This document shows, in pieces, positions 10,702 through 21,446 of a stretch of DNA of 64,000 bases. The number at the start of each line of letters is the position of its first letter. Positions within the stretch are counted from its first letter, which is position 1. The position numbers and the translations under genes were made by a program. The notes under the pieces were generated by a model that saw only the letters and a program-made list of their open reading frames with translations, made no database searches and had not been told where the DNA came from. The stretch is from assembly GCA_014607495.2 (NCBI GenBank), contig CP053154.1, positions 12,214,001-12,278,000 of the forward strand, given 5' to 3'. The DNA comes from Carposina sasakii. Lineage: Eukaryota; Arthropoda; Insecta; Lepidoptera; Carposinidae.

Positions 10702-10756
10702 TCCGAGGGTCAGTGGAGGGTGTAGGGCCCGGTGGTGGGCGCACCCATAGTGAACG
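10702..10756 (+). repeat. P-repeat terminal segment, left arm of an inverted pair
   Basis: GAGGGTCAGTGGAGGGTGTA and the following GGGCCCGGTGGTGGGCG match, as reverse complement, 11650-11702 with one difference in about 54 bp. The same segment ends the hammerhead repeat at 15206-15258. Confidence 0.85.
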
Positions 10757-10815
10757 ACCTATAGGTATTTTAGCAGGTCGCAAATACCTATTATTACTTA
10801 ATTAATTGACTTAAT

Positions 10816-10875
10816 AATTCCCACCCGGGTGAGGAATTTTTTCCATTTCTTTATGAAGAATTTTTAAAATTTAGA
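10816..10875 (-). repeat. SINE-B tail fragment
   Basis: CCCACCCGGGTGAGGAATT followed by a TTTTTCCATTTCTTTAT tract is the junction between tRNA-like head and tail seen in the SINE-B copies at 33165 and 55800. Confidence 0.6.
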
Positions 10876-11649
10876 TAAAAAAGTAACCTCTGCTCCCCGG
10901 AAGCTAATTTGGTCCGAATTTGTGTATCATCAAATTGAGTTGATCCTAAAAATGTTGAGCACAAAATAAACTTTATCAACAACCTTCGTTTCATATATAT
11001 TTGTTATACTTCTACAGGACGTGTCAGTGGAACTTTCGAAAGGAAATTAGAAAGAACCTTTTTTATAACAAAAATACATATTATATCTTTTTAAACTTTC
11101 CTTATGAGTTTTATTAAAGCTATTTGCAGACTACATCATCACATTCAAGCCTTATACGTGCTTATACAATAGTGCATCATTTCTCATCATCATTAGGTTC
11201 TGTTATGTCAAAGAAAATAATTCTTCCATCTCACTCTTAAGAATACTCAAGGGAAAAGTTACCTCTAAGAATATGAGTGTTGGACTCGCTCCAGTATGAA
11301 GCATAATTATGAAATTATAAGTGTAGTTTACTTATTACAATTTCATAAGATTTAACTACGTCGTGTATCAATGGCCTTACTCAAATTTTGTAATGAAAGT
11401 TGAGCCCACTCCTCAAGTAAACTTTGAAGTAGGGATCCAGTTTATTTTCGACCTTTTGGTAGATCAAACCTTGTTCTTAAATATATTTAGGAAAGTGCTC
11501 CATCAATCATACAGGAGAATAAAAGAAGGCATCGAAATAAAATTAAAACCGAAAGAAACTCGAAATAAAAATATTTATTGTTCAAGATTGTTTATAAACT
11601 CTAGAGTAAATTCGGGATCTTTCAATACAATTTGCAAAAATAAAAATTC
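10876..11649. other. interior of the inverted pair, no recognised coding
   Basis: AT-rich. An open frame from 11363 runs into the inverted terminal segment and has no known motif. Confidence 0.45.
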
Positions 11650-11702
11650 ACTATGGGTGCGCCCACCACCGGGCCCTACACCCTCCACTGACCCTCGGAT
11701 CT
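11650..11702 (-). repeat. P-repeat terminal segment, right arm of the inverted pair
   Basis: Inverted copy of 10702-10756. A third related copy with the same extension (GATCTGATAACTCATAAC) is at 49922-49990. Confidence 0.85.
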
Positions 11703-11710
11703 GATAACTC

Positions 11711-12060
11711 ATAACTCATTTCATTAAAAAAATAAAAATATTATGTCTAAGTATTTAAAAATGTGAATAAGTACAAGTAGACGTTTTCAAGCATTTTTCT
11801 TAATATAACTACTCTAACTATAAACAAAAAGTTGGATTTTTTAAGGTGTTATGAAACCCGCTTTCTTTCATCCCCATGATAATACCCGAAACTAACGTTC
11901 ATAGGCCGCACTGGTTGGATATTGAGGAAATGACACAGATGTTTGGATCACATGTAATTCTTGGTATATCTCTACACTGGGTTCGGTTTAAATTATTCAA
12001 AAGAAAATTACATTCGAAACTTCAATATAACAAAAGATTAATTGAAGTTTGGATGTTATC
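11711..12060. other. no recognised feature
   Basis: AT-rich. A 70-codon open frame at 11876-12088 has no recognisable domain and overlaps the start of a Helitron-like repeat. Confidence 0.4.
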
Positions 12061-12061
12061 C

Positions 12062-12290
12062 TATCCTACTAATATTATAAATGCGTAATAAGGATGTTTG
12101 TTGCTCTTTCACGTAAAAACTACTTAATGGATTTTGATGAAACATTCCCAATAAAATTAATAAGCTTACATATCAGAATAATATTGTAGGCGACAACTTA
12201 TTCCGGGAAAATATTTTTATCCCGGATAATTTCGATATTTTGTTTTTTCTGGAGTCCACGCGGGCGTCCACTAGATATTAATTAATAAAA
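12062..12290 (+). repeat. Helitron-like nonautonomous repeat, copy 1
   Basis: It begins TCCTACTAATATTATAAATG and carries TTTTGATGAAA and a GC-rich CGCGGGCGTCCACTAG end. This is the layout of the common lepidopteran nonautonomous Helitron family as I remember it. The interior CCCGGATAATTTC is shared with the next copy. Family naming is from memory. Confidence 0.65.
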
Positions 12291-12442
12291 CATTCGTATT
12301 TTACTTTGGTAAGTAAACTAATTCTCTAATTTATAGCTGAAAATAGAGCCTTAAAATCGTAAGGGTATCCACTGACTTCTTCTGGATTTGATTTTAAATT
12401 TAGAGTCATGAGCCGAATAAAAATAAAATTGAACATACCTAC

Positions 12443-12690
12443 ATATACCCTTACTAATATCATAAATGCGAAAGACACTCCATTTGTCTTTCTGTCTCAC
12501 TTTCATGCTAAAACTAATAAACTAATTTAAATGAAATCAGGTACACAGACTGTCTCTAGAACCTGAAATAGGACACAGGCTACTTTTTATACGGGGAAAA
12601 TATTTTTATCCCGGATAATTTCAGCATTTAGTTTATTTTGTAGCCCTCGCGGACGGAGACGCAGGCGTCCACTAAAACCTAAAGTATATG
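12443..12690 (+). repeat. Helitron-like nonautonomous repeat, copy 2
   Basis: It starts CTTACTAATATCATAAATGC and shares TTTTTATCCCGGATAATTTC with copy 1, ending with GGCGTCCACTAAAACC. Confidence 0.65.
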
Positions 12691-12699
12691 CGAAAGTAG

Positions 12700-14180
12700 G
12701 AAAGTAGTACCTAGTGTCTGTAGTAAAAATATAGAATGTTGAGCCAAAATAGTTAGGTACTTGCTATTAATTAAGAATTAATTCACGTGAAAACTGCTGA
12801 AACCACAAAGAAAAACCTTGGTTACTATTAACTTAATTACCAGAGCATTGGGAAATTTTCGTTTTGATAAAATCGCTATGTCAAAACATAAATCTTGCTT
12901 TAGATTCCGTTAAAGGCAATGTGGTTGAATCTACCCTCGTTGACAGTGACAAGTGGCTTATTAAGGGATGGAATGACCTTCAAATAAGTGTCGATACTGT
13001 TTACGTTTAAAAAACAATAACAATTATTTTTAGTACCTACGTACAAGTATATTAGTAGTAAGTAAGTAGGGGGATATTCCCAAAATGTTTATTACATATA
13101 CCTATATTATACATAGGTACATAAAATGACACTATTTTACTAAGGGAGTTGGCAGAGATTACGGACCGCCATTTGGTAGGGTCTCGATCAAGGTATAGTT
13201 CCTTTGGATGATGGCGCTAGTTTCTATGTAGTACTGCATTATCAGAGTCAAAGCATACAAAAAATTGTTAGTTCTAAAATTAGCCATATTCTATGAAACG
13301 GAGATCTAATTTGATTACTTTGACAGTTTGTTTTACAATGGCAGGGAACGCATGTCGAAGAATAAATTAAATATTCCCATGATAACTGTACATTCATATT
13401 TGATCCCTCAGTTATTTGTAAATTTATTCCAGACACCATGCAATGCTAAGTTTTCCAATTTAAAAGGCATTTTAAAACATTTTATAGCATACACTTGAAA
13501 ATTTTCCACTTAGCAAAATGCAATCTATTCCATATTTTATTATCTGCCATTTAGTGAACTGAATATGTGGGAGTTTAAAATTCCAGTTTGTAAATGTATT
13601 CTTTCTTATTTCATTATGTCGCTGTACAGGCTGTAACGAAAAGGGTATTTTTTCTTTAATTGTGGTTCATAAAATTGAAATAAGTAAGTACATTCAATCA
13701 CGAATTAACATTAAACGATTTAACGAATTAACATTGAACGGGATCTAATGGCAATTCTAAATTTAACGCGACTTAGTCGCCGGTGACCGCTAGTCTTCTT
13801 TTATCATGTGAACATAACATTTTAACAAAACATTTAAGACTTATATTTAGCGATGTGCGATACCTCGCTAATGTGTTCCCAATAATAAGATTGGATCTAC
13901 GTCGGGCGAGCCAGCGGAATATAAATTAAACTGAACATTTTGTAACCCCAAATTGTGTGGAAGGGTTGAGTATAAGCTTTTAAATTTGAAACCGGTTGTT
14001 CGTAACGACTGGAATGAAGAATGGTATGCTTTTATAAAAGTTCTTTCTAAATTAAATTAGGAAACTAATTTGTTAGAAGAAAAGGCGTGAGAAACACTTA
14101 ACGTGAATACCTACCGACTATTAAGATTATCTATCCGCCACGACTTAGTCGGGTCGGACTTATATGCATTTTTCGTCCTA
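12700..14180. other. no recognised feature
   Basis: AT-rich intergenic or intronic DNA. It contains one short direct duplication near 13695-13740 (ACGAATTAACATT). No coding signal. Confidence 0.45.
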
Positions 14181-14182
14181 TA

Positions 14183-14424
14183 CAGAGTGTAACAGAAAGG
14201 GTATGTTAAGCGAAAAGCTATGTAAATAGTCTCCTATAAAGATTTCTAAAAATTTCATATGTTTATTTTTCAAGATTGTATAAACATTCCTGAGTTGTTG
14301 TAATTCTCCATACTATCTGGAAAAATAAACATGTGAATTCGAGTCTGAAATTTTGTGGGTAGGTCCATTTTAGTGGGCTATTTACATAGCTTTTCGCTTA
14401 ACATACCCCTTATGTTACACCCTG
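14183..14424. mobile_element. MITE family A, complete copy with TA duplication
   Basis: Terminal inverted repeats CAGAGTGTAACA...TGTTACACCCTG are flanked by TA on both sides. Subterminal GTTAAGCGAAAAGCTATG is inverted at the right end. Related copies are at 32393-32644 and 63401-63639, with a fragment at 39118-39235. Confidence 0.8.
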
Positions 14425-14825
14425 TATATGCAGTGCCTTTTGTACCTACAGACACTCATGTCATTTAATAAAACTTCGTGAGTATCTATTACGGAAAACC
14501 ATACGAACGCTCCCATTGGAGATGCCACATACAGTCCATCAAAATGTAGCAATGGAATTTGAAACGTAATGAATTCAAACAAATCTATACAGCTACTGCA
14601 TGTATAGAAAATTTTCCCTTTTGAAATTCAATGTGGCATATAAGTATAGATTACCTATATGCCTACCGCACAAATGAAAAAAGGGATATGTTTGTTATGG
14701 ATTTACAGAATGTTGAATCAATCCACGAGTAGTGGAGGCTTTAACAGAAAAGCTTTCATGACATTTACATCGTCTTCTACGTATAAAAATGAGAAATATA
14801 TGTACAAATAAATACGAAATAAGCG
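14425..14825. other. no recognised feature
   Basis: AT-rich spacer between MITE A and the hammerhead repeat. No coding signal. Confidence 0.4.
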
Positions 14826-15258
14826 GAATATTGAATTGTATCAGGCGTCACTATTCGGAAGTTCAAATCTCTATTGAAATGTATATTTTTAATATTTATT
14901 TATCTATAATAATTTTACATTTCTAAACTAATATGTAGGTATTAACATTTTTTATTTTATATTTTGATTGAGGGTATAAAAATGATTTGCAATACATTGG
15001 TTTTAGTTGTTAGTTAGTTGGTTCGGTAGATAGAACTAACATGGAAAACTAATCCTGATGATGCCACGGGTGTTGGCGAAACATATGTCGATTAAAATTT
15101 TAATTGGTTTTCGGATTAGCAGCTATGTATTTATGGTTGCATGCTAGGTGCTTGGATCTGGCTTCTCGTTGCGACTGTAGTGTCTTGTGTTCGTGATCAT
15201 GAGTAGGCAGATCCGAGGGTCAGCGGAGGGTATAGGGCCCGGTGGCGGGCGATCCCTC
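14826..15258 (+). repeat. P-repeat carrying a hammerhead ribozyme, copy 1
   Basis: It matches 23118-23545 in inverse orientation over essentially its full length, from GTATCAGGCGTCACTATTCG to GGGCCCGGTGGCGGGC. It holds a hammerhead ribozyme near the middle (separate entry) and no open frame of note. In animals small type I hammerheads are known from the terminal repeats of Penelope-like retroelements, so a Penelope-like terminal repeat is the leading guess. A nonautonomous retrozyme-like unit is the alternative. Confidence 0.8.
15050..15094 (+). ncRNA. type I hammerhead ribozyme
   Basis: Stem I pairs TAATC (15050-15054) with GATTA (15090-15094). The core CTGATGA is at 15055-15061. Stem II pairs GCCA (15063-15066) with TGGC (15074-15077) around a 7-nt loop, with U15062 bulged. 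GAAA is at 15078-15081. Stem III is the minimal form: A15081-T15088 and C15082-G15087 around loop ATAT. The cleavage triplet is GTC, so cutting is predicted after C15089. The one departure from canonical form is the bulged U between the core and stem II. Confidence 0.75.
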
Positions 15259-16050
15259 AATAGAAATAAGCGGAGTTACGCCCGCACCAAAACGCTTACC
15301 TATTAAAGGAATAACATTACAATAACATACTGAATCGCCATTATAACATAAACTTGAACCGCACACATAGTAAAATACACCCAAGATAAAGAAACACACG
15401 CACACATACAACAATGGTACGCTTTTCGACGTCAGAAAAGACGCGATAAGTTAATTTGTAAATAGAACAAAGGGTTTTCGTTGCATACAAAACAACCCTT
15501 TCCAGCTTAATTTGTCCCTTGTCTCGAAGATTCATTAGTACATTCGGAAAATGAGGGCTCTTACATACCTAATCATATTAGGAGACCGCACTGGTTTAGG
15601 TTGCGGGTTTGATTAAATTTCTCACATTTCAACGTTAGGGAATTATTTGTATTCTTAGTGAAAACTTGCCCCCTTGAGAGCACTTGTGTGAGGGATATTA
15701 CTGATACTTTGTTTTCTTCGACATATTCGGTGTTATTACAAAAGACCTCCTAAAGTTAGACTCGATTTAAATATGACATTTGACAGCAAAATGTATGGCA
15801 TACCTGCCAAATTTAGAGCACGTATAGCTTAAACAATGTTTTACTTCTTTTGCAATAACATCATGGTATATGTTTTATTTTAATGGATGGGTTTGATTGA
15901 GTTAAATGGAGGTTTAATAGGAGTGGTTGTTTAAAATGAGTTTAGCTTAATAGGTTGTTTGGTAGTAGCTGATTATTTACATCGGTCCTTTGTCATTATT
16001 TATTTTTCATTATTTATTTGCTGAAAACATGATATAATAAAGTTATTATT
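15259..16050. other. no recognised feature
   Basis: AT-rich DNA up to the target site of the LTR element. No domain-bearing reading frame. Confidence 0.45.
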
Positions 16051-16054
16051 AGTG
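16051..16054. repeat. target-site duplication AGTG, left
   Basis: AGTG directly precedes the left LTR; the same four bases follow the right LTR at 21732-21735. A 4-bp duplication is typical of gypsy-type integrases. Confidence 0.85.
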
Positions 16055-16339
16055 TGTAAAAATACTCAAACTCCAAGTAGTATATAAGAACACTTTTATT
16101 ACCACACAGGCTCACACAGTAGACTTAATTCCCAAGGCGTTATTTAAAGTCCCACACAGCTCAACGTCCAACCATCAACTGACCAAGTGTAACCCCCTGT
16201 CCCTTCTTTTTATATCTCCTACCCTCACTCTAATGTTATTCAATACCAAGTATCACGTTTAAATACTTTTTATTAAGCATTAGATTGTCGTTCTTTTTAA
16301 TTTTGTCTAAATAATTTTCAAAATAATTTCAACCTTACA
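16055..16339 (-). repeat. 3' LTR (in element sense)
   Basis: 285 bp, apparently identical to 21447-21731, with TG...CA ends. On the minus strand it follows a weak purine-rich stretch ending GGATGGTCGAG (16340-16352), the likely polypurine tract. Confidence 0.92.
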
Positions 16340-16499
16340 CTCGACCATCCTGATGGCGTGTATGTCCCCATACACGTATCTGGTGGAACCTTACACTTGG
16401 CTAGTTGAGATGTGGCTATTATGTTGAGATTGACAATACTAATAATGGTAATAAAATGTAAAATTATCATCTTACAATTATATCAATAGTCTTAAATTT

Positions 16500-16898
16500 T
16501 TCATCTTAAATCTTATTTAAATTTCATCTTACAATCTTATTTAGATTTCATCTTACAATCTTATTTAGATTTCATCTTACAGTGTTATTTAAATTTCATC
16601 TTACAGTCTTATTCAAATTTCATCTTACAGTCTTATTCAAATTTCATCTTACAATCTTATTTAAATTTCATCTTACAATCTTATTTAAATTTCATCTTAC
16701 AATCTTATTTAAATTTCATCTTACAATCTTATTTAAATTTCATCTTACAATCTTATTTAAATTTCATCTTACAATCTTATTTAAATTTCATCTTACAATC
16801 TTATTTAAATTTCATCTTACAATCTTATTTAAATTTCAACTTACAATTTTATTTAAATTTCCTCTTACACTCTTATTTAAATTTCATCTTACAATCTC
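16500..16898. repeat. 24-bp tandem array inside the LTR element
   Basis: About 16 copies of a 24-bp unit that reads TTATTTAAATTTCATCTTAC plus AATC on the plus strand, very uniform in the centre and drifting at both ends. It lies between pol and the 3' LTR. Because 24 is divisible by three, it creates an artificial plus-strand open frame (LFKFHLTI repeated, 16582-17013) that I do not consider a gene. Confidence 0.92.
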
Positions 16899-17351
16899 CA
16901 ACAAAATCCGAAAACAAAATCTAATGTCATTCTCATCTTACAATTGTATCAATAGCGTAGGTACGTTACGTTCTCCATCTTACAACCTCAGTCTCATCTT
17001 TGAACAGCTTTAACGTACAATATATTTCATTATATTCATTTTACAATTAATATATTTGTCCAGTAATCAATTTCATCTTTTAATAAATTATAAGCTTAAT
17101 TATAAACATCTTCAAAAAGCTCATAATAGAGAAATTATGTTTCTATATTGTATAGCATAATATTTTGGTAATAATCATACTAAACTATCATCTTATAAAT
17201 TTGATACTACTCTGCGATTAAACAAACTGGGGCAAGTACCTTTAACAATAGATGTGTATTCATGAACAATAAATTCAATCTTCTACATAGAGATAAATAT
17301 TTACTAAACTACATATTTATTCAGACATGGGATCATCTCCACTTTCATCAT
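16899..17351. other. noncoding tail of the LTR element
   Basis: AT-rich sequence between the end of pol and the tandem array, with a few decayed array-like CATCTTACAA words. No reading frame of interest. Confidence 0.5.
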
Positions 17352-18478
17352 TCACAGCATCAGACACATCATCGTCAATTTCCAATGCCGCAATATGTAT
17401 CCACGGTCGCATGCGGTCTGCAGCCACCGTGGTTTTCCTTTTGTTTCTCGTACCCTCAAATCCTGGAATGGGGGCTTCCTAACATTTCCAAAATTTCCTA
17501 ACACCTTTACTATTCGATATGGACCTTCATAAGAAGGTAGCAATTTCGTACTATTACCATGATTCTGAAACGCGGTCTTTGTAATTTTAACTAACTCACC
17601 ACGTTTATATTCACGCGCGGATCGCCTGCCTTTATCGTACCCCTGCTTTTGTTTTATTTGTTCAGTGTCAATTTTACTCTTAACTTCACTCCGGATAGCG
17701 GTTAAGTCTTTAGATTCGCGAGTTTCCTCAGTTATTTCATTTAAAATAGGATTAACCTGACCGATCATAGAGGTGCCAAACATAACTTCCGTAGAGGTTC
17801 TACCAATCGTTTTTTGTAGAGTGTTATTGAGTCCCCACTGGATTCGGCCAACCTTAGTATCCCAATCTTTTTCATTACCTCCTAAGTTTTGTACCGTGAG
17901 AGAATTCAAAATGGTGCGGTTATAGCGCTCTACCTCGGGCTCGATACTGCGTTCAGCACGTGTTTGACACCCCTATCGAAACAATACTTTTTGAAGGCAT
18001 GTGACGTGTAACAACTACCGCGATCACTTATCAATCTATCCGGAGCTCTAAACGTATCAAATATTTCATCGAGTACCCGAATTACATTTTGCGTGTTGGT
18101 GTTTCGTACCGGTTTTATAAATAAATATTTAGTAAAAGAGTCTACGACAACAAGTAAATGAGTATTGCCTCTCTTAGATTTCACAAAGGGCCCAAGGTGG
18201 TCGATGTGCAGGGTGTGAAATGGAATTTCGGTCTTCGGAATGGGGTGCAGCAACCCCTCGCGAGATTTATTTCCTTTTTCGCGTATGCACACTCGATGCA
18301 TGCTCCTACATATTTCTTTATAAAACGAGACATTTTTGGGAACCAATAATTCTTTTTGATGCTCTCAGTAGTTTTCTCTAGTCCTACATGACCGATATCG
18401 TCGTGATTCAACCTGCACACCTGCCACCGTGCGCCCTTTGGAACCACCCATCTAACATTATTCTGATCCCCGCCGTCG
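17352..18478 (-). pseudogene. integrase part of pol, frameshifted
   Basis: The N-terminal zinc finger reads HDDIGHVG...CIECAYAK (about 18290-18410). The core has the first aspartate in IDHLGPF (about 18190) and the second in LISDRGSCY (about 18020). The region of the third catalytic residue (17930-17955) has lost a few bases, so EVERYNRTI is read in another frame. The C-terminal portion (17352-17909, 185 codons) is open and ends with a short acidic tail. Upstream it is fused to truncated RT at a deletion junction near 18478. It is inactive as it stands; the class normally catalyses cDNA insertion. Confidence 0.85.
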
Positions 18479-18479
18479 A

Positions 18480-19857
18480 TATATACAGTAGTCTTGTCGA
18501 ACCTTGCAGGTCCCAAGATATGGTTCATCATCCGCTGAAAACCGCGGGTGCGTTTGCCAGACCGAACGACATGCGGTTAAATTCATACTGGCCGTCCGGC
18601 GTGACAAACGCAGTCAAATGTTTGGACTTCTCAGATCTCGTAGTATCCCGACATTAAATCCAGGGTGATGAACCATGCCTGGCCCGAAAGGCGAGATATT
18701 TCGTCTTCTATTATTGGCATAGAGTAACGCTCCTTCACTGTGACTGCATTTAAGGCCCTATAGTCTACGCACATTCTTGTCTTACCGTCCTTTTTGGGTA
18801 CTAATATAATTGGACTAGCGTAATTGGAAACAGATTCTTTTATTATCCCGGCGTCGAGCATTTCACCCACCATCTCGCGGACAGTATTTCGTTCTACATG
18901 AGATAACCTATACGGCTGGTAAACTACAGGTCGATCGCTATTTAAATCTATTTTTAATTCAGCAATATCTGTGCACCCTAACTCCGCCAAATTATGAGCA
19001 AAACAATGTCGGTAGCGTTGTAGCAAATTAATCAATTTCATTTTAATTTCATTTGTAACTAAGTCACCTAAGTTTATCTTAGTTTCGTCGATGGTATCTA
19101 CGGAGTTTCCGGGTGTTGAGTCAGGAACGGACGACATAATTCGGTTAACTATTTGAATTCTTTCGGAACGAGAAAACACAAAATTAACTTGAAGTGTGCA
19201 TGGAATAACACATGGCGTTACTGTAACATTTAATCGTCCATTTTTCACATCATAAACACCACCACAGACAATGTATTGTTCGTTAGGTTTCCCTACCACC
19301 TTAGTGTTTATAAGAATATTTCCAGAAAACTCAAATTCCGTTGCGGCCGTAATTGTTGCTGCCCCGTAAAGTTTGTTATGTCCGACCACATGAACTCTAA
19401 GAATGCGATCGCTTTTATCGTCATCCACCTCATTGTAACCTACTTCCGTACCTATATCATGAAATTGTAACTTAGATGCATCTTTGTACACAATTACGTG
19501 AGGCTGTTCGGAAAAAGATTGACCCACCAACAAGGATTTTTCTAACAACCTGTCTTCGACTATTCTACACAAAACCGTCGCTTTTACTCCATCAATTACG
19601 ATTTCTAACGACACCGAGCCTAAAGATTGTACTAGACCGTTTCCAAAACCTTTCATAGTAGTGGTCACCCCATCATGCGATATTCCTAACTGGGATACTA
19701 CGGTATCTTTTACTAATGTAACCTCACTACCGAAATCGACGAAGGCTTCCACTGAATTGCCGTTGACCTGTTTGTTAAATTTTGCACTTGGATTGGAATC
19801 TGAGATACACATTGTTTTATGTACGGTGGCAGTGATAGCCTTCGATGATGTCTTATC
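18480..19857 (-). pseudogene. protease and truncated RT part of pol
   Basis: Starting directly after the gag TAA in the same frame, it encodes a retropepsin-like site VDFGSEVTLV (about 19730) and then RT: LVPKKDGKTRMCVDYRALN (about 18755-18815) and WFITLDLMSGYYE (about 18640-18675). A frameshift follows at about 18637, after which TAFVTPDGQYEFNRMSFG is read in another frame. A one-base shift at about 18540 leads to TTVYID at 18478-18495, where the second aspartate of the YIDD box is replaced by glycine at the deletion junction. The thumb, connection and RNase H are absent. DFG in place of the usual DTG/DSG protease motif may be a family trait or a mutation. Confidence 0.87.
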
Positions 19858-21000
19858 TTATCTAGTCTTATGCCTACAATTTTCGATGGTATATCCTATT
19901 CGATTGCACCGATCGCATTTGAGTAAAGGTTTGGGACAGCCGCTATAAGGGTGTCCCTTTTCTTTGCAATTGAAACAAAATATCCCAGAGTATGCAACGG
20001 ATTTTAAATTTGATCTATTATTTGGGACATTGTCAGATCTTTCTAACGCACTGGCATTCGCAGCACCGCTCCTATTCTTATTAAACAAGGAAGGTTGAGA
20101 AGATATAATTTCCTTATTGCTTAGTAAAAATTGTAACAACTGGTCAGGTTCGGTACAGCGTAATGCCAATGCGCTCGACTTCATTGTTCTGTCACTAATG
20201 CCGTGAATGATGCAGTCTACTGCGCGTTTTCCTGTGATCTCACATTGATTTAGAAGGGCAAGTTTTTCGTAATAATAAACCTCAATTGGTTCATTGAACC
20301 GACTTTTCCGTCTCAACATATCCTCCAAGGACTGGCCATAATTTTGTTCACATGGAAACGCATTTAATAATTTGTTTTGCCATTCGGGCCACGTATAAAG
20401 GATGGTATTCAGACTTTCGTACCATGTTTTGGCCAGTCCTTGCAGTTTTTGCATGGCAAAATGTGCGGTGGTTTTCTCGTCCCAACCGTAAACAGAGGCA
20501 CACTCATTGACTTTCTTCAGCCAGACGTCAATCCGCTGGTTTTTGGTTGATGGATCAAATTCTGGTAAAATATTTTTGGACTCTATTTTTGTAGTTGTGC
20601 TCTGATTTACTGGTTGGGATGTAAATCCACTTTTAATAGATTGCAATAACATCATAACATCTTTAGAAGAAAAAGATGGGCTACCGGACCTTAACTTATT
20701 CCCTGTGCTGTGGTTACGGCTGCGACTCCTCGAAGCATGGAGGGATGTACGAGTGTTGGAGTGGCGACGTTTGCCGTGCCTCCTCAAACTAGCTTCCCGT
20801 TCCTTCTCCAACTCACGTTCCAAACGTTAAAGACGTTCTTTCTGCCTTGTTAACTCCTCTTCTCTCTGAAACAAACGTCGGCTTCGACTGCGGCTGTTCG
20901 CGTCTACAGGACTACGGCTTCGAGAACGGCTACGCCGCGTTTCGGCATGTCGTGGAGTCTCGAGTCGGCGACGTTCTTCACGCTCGTTTGTTCCCTCCAT
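19858..21000 (-). pseudogene. gag, one frame interrupted by a single TAA
   Basis: From the ATG at 20998-21000 the protein opens MEGTNERE, then an Arg/Ser repeat region (RRSRSRSRSP) and a charged coiled-coil-like stretch. A TAA at 20827-20829 interrupts the frame, which otherwise continues as ERELEKERE and runs to TAA at 19858-19860. The centre matches the retrotransposon gag domain (LQGLAKTWYESL...WPEWQNKLL, about 20370-20450). Two C-terminal zinc knuckles follow: CFNCKEKGHPYSGC is canonical, while CDRCNRIGYTIENC has Tyr for His. Gag packages the element RNA. Whether the TAA is tolerated, read through, or an error in the assembly cannot be told here. Confidence 0.88.
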
Positions 21001-21446
21001 TGAAACCTCGAGAAAAACAAAAAACAAAAAAAAAAAAAAGAAAAGAAACGTGCTAAACTAGGTTATGTAGGCAAAAGTTTGGTCTTCCTATGTTTATTAC
21101 TTTCTATCTATCGATATTTATCCATCTATTACTTTCTAAAGTTCAAAAAGTTTATTAGTCTACCTACCTGCGGTTCGAAAAAAATAATATTATAAAATAT
21201 ACCTGCAAAGAATTTTGTAATTGACTGCTTCCTAGTTATTCCGTGAGTACGATGCTTTTTTTAAAAAAAATGTAACTGTATATTATTGAATTAATAAATT
21301 ACGACCTTTATAATAAATATTAACTATATGCTATCAAAATAAAAGCATAGAATTAATACTGATTGAAACAAACAATTTCTTAGGAATAACAAATAAGTAG
21401 GCGTGATTTACTTACGCAATTTGCGCTTTTATCCCACTGGCTGAGA
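21001..21446 (-). other. 5' leader of the LTR element
   Basis: AT-rich leader between the 5' LTR and gag. It begins TCTCAGCCAGTGGGATAAAA on the minus strand, the place where a primer binding site should be; I do not recognise the matching tRNA. Confidence 0.55.

Noticed and set aside
16582..17013. 143-codon repetitive protein
   Set aside because: The frame is a by-product of a 24-bp tandem repeat in the noncoding part of an LTR element, antisense to that element.
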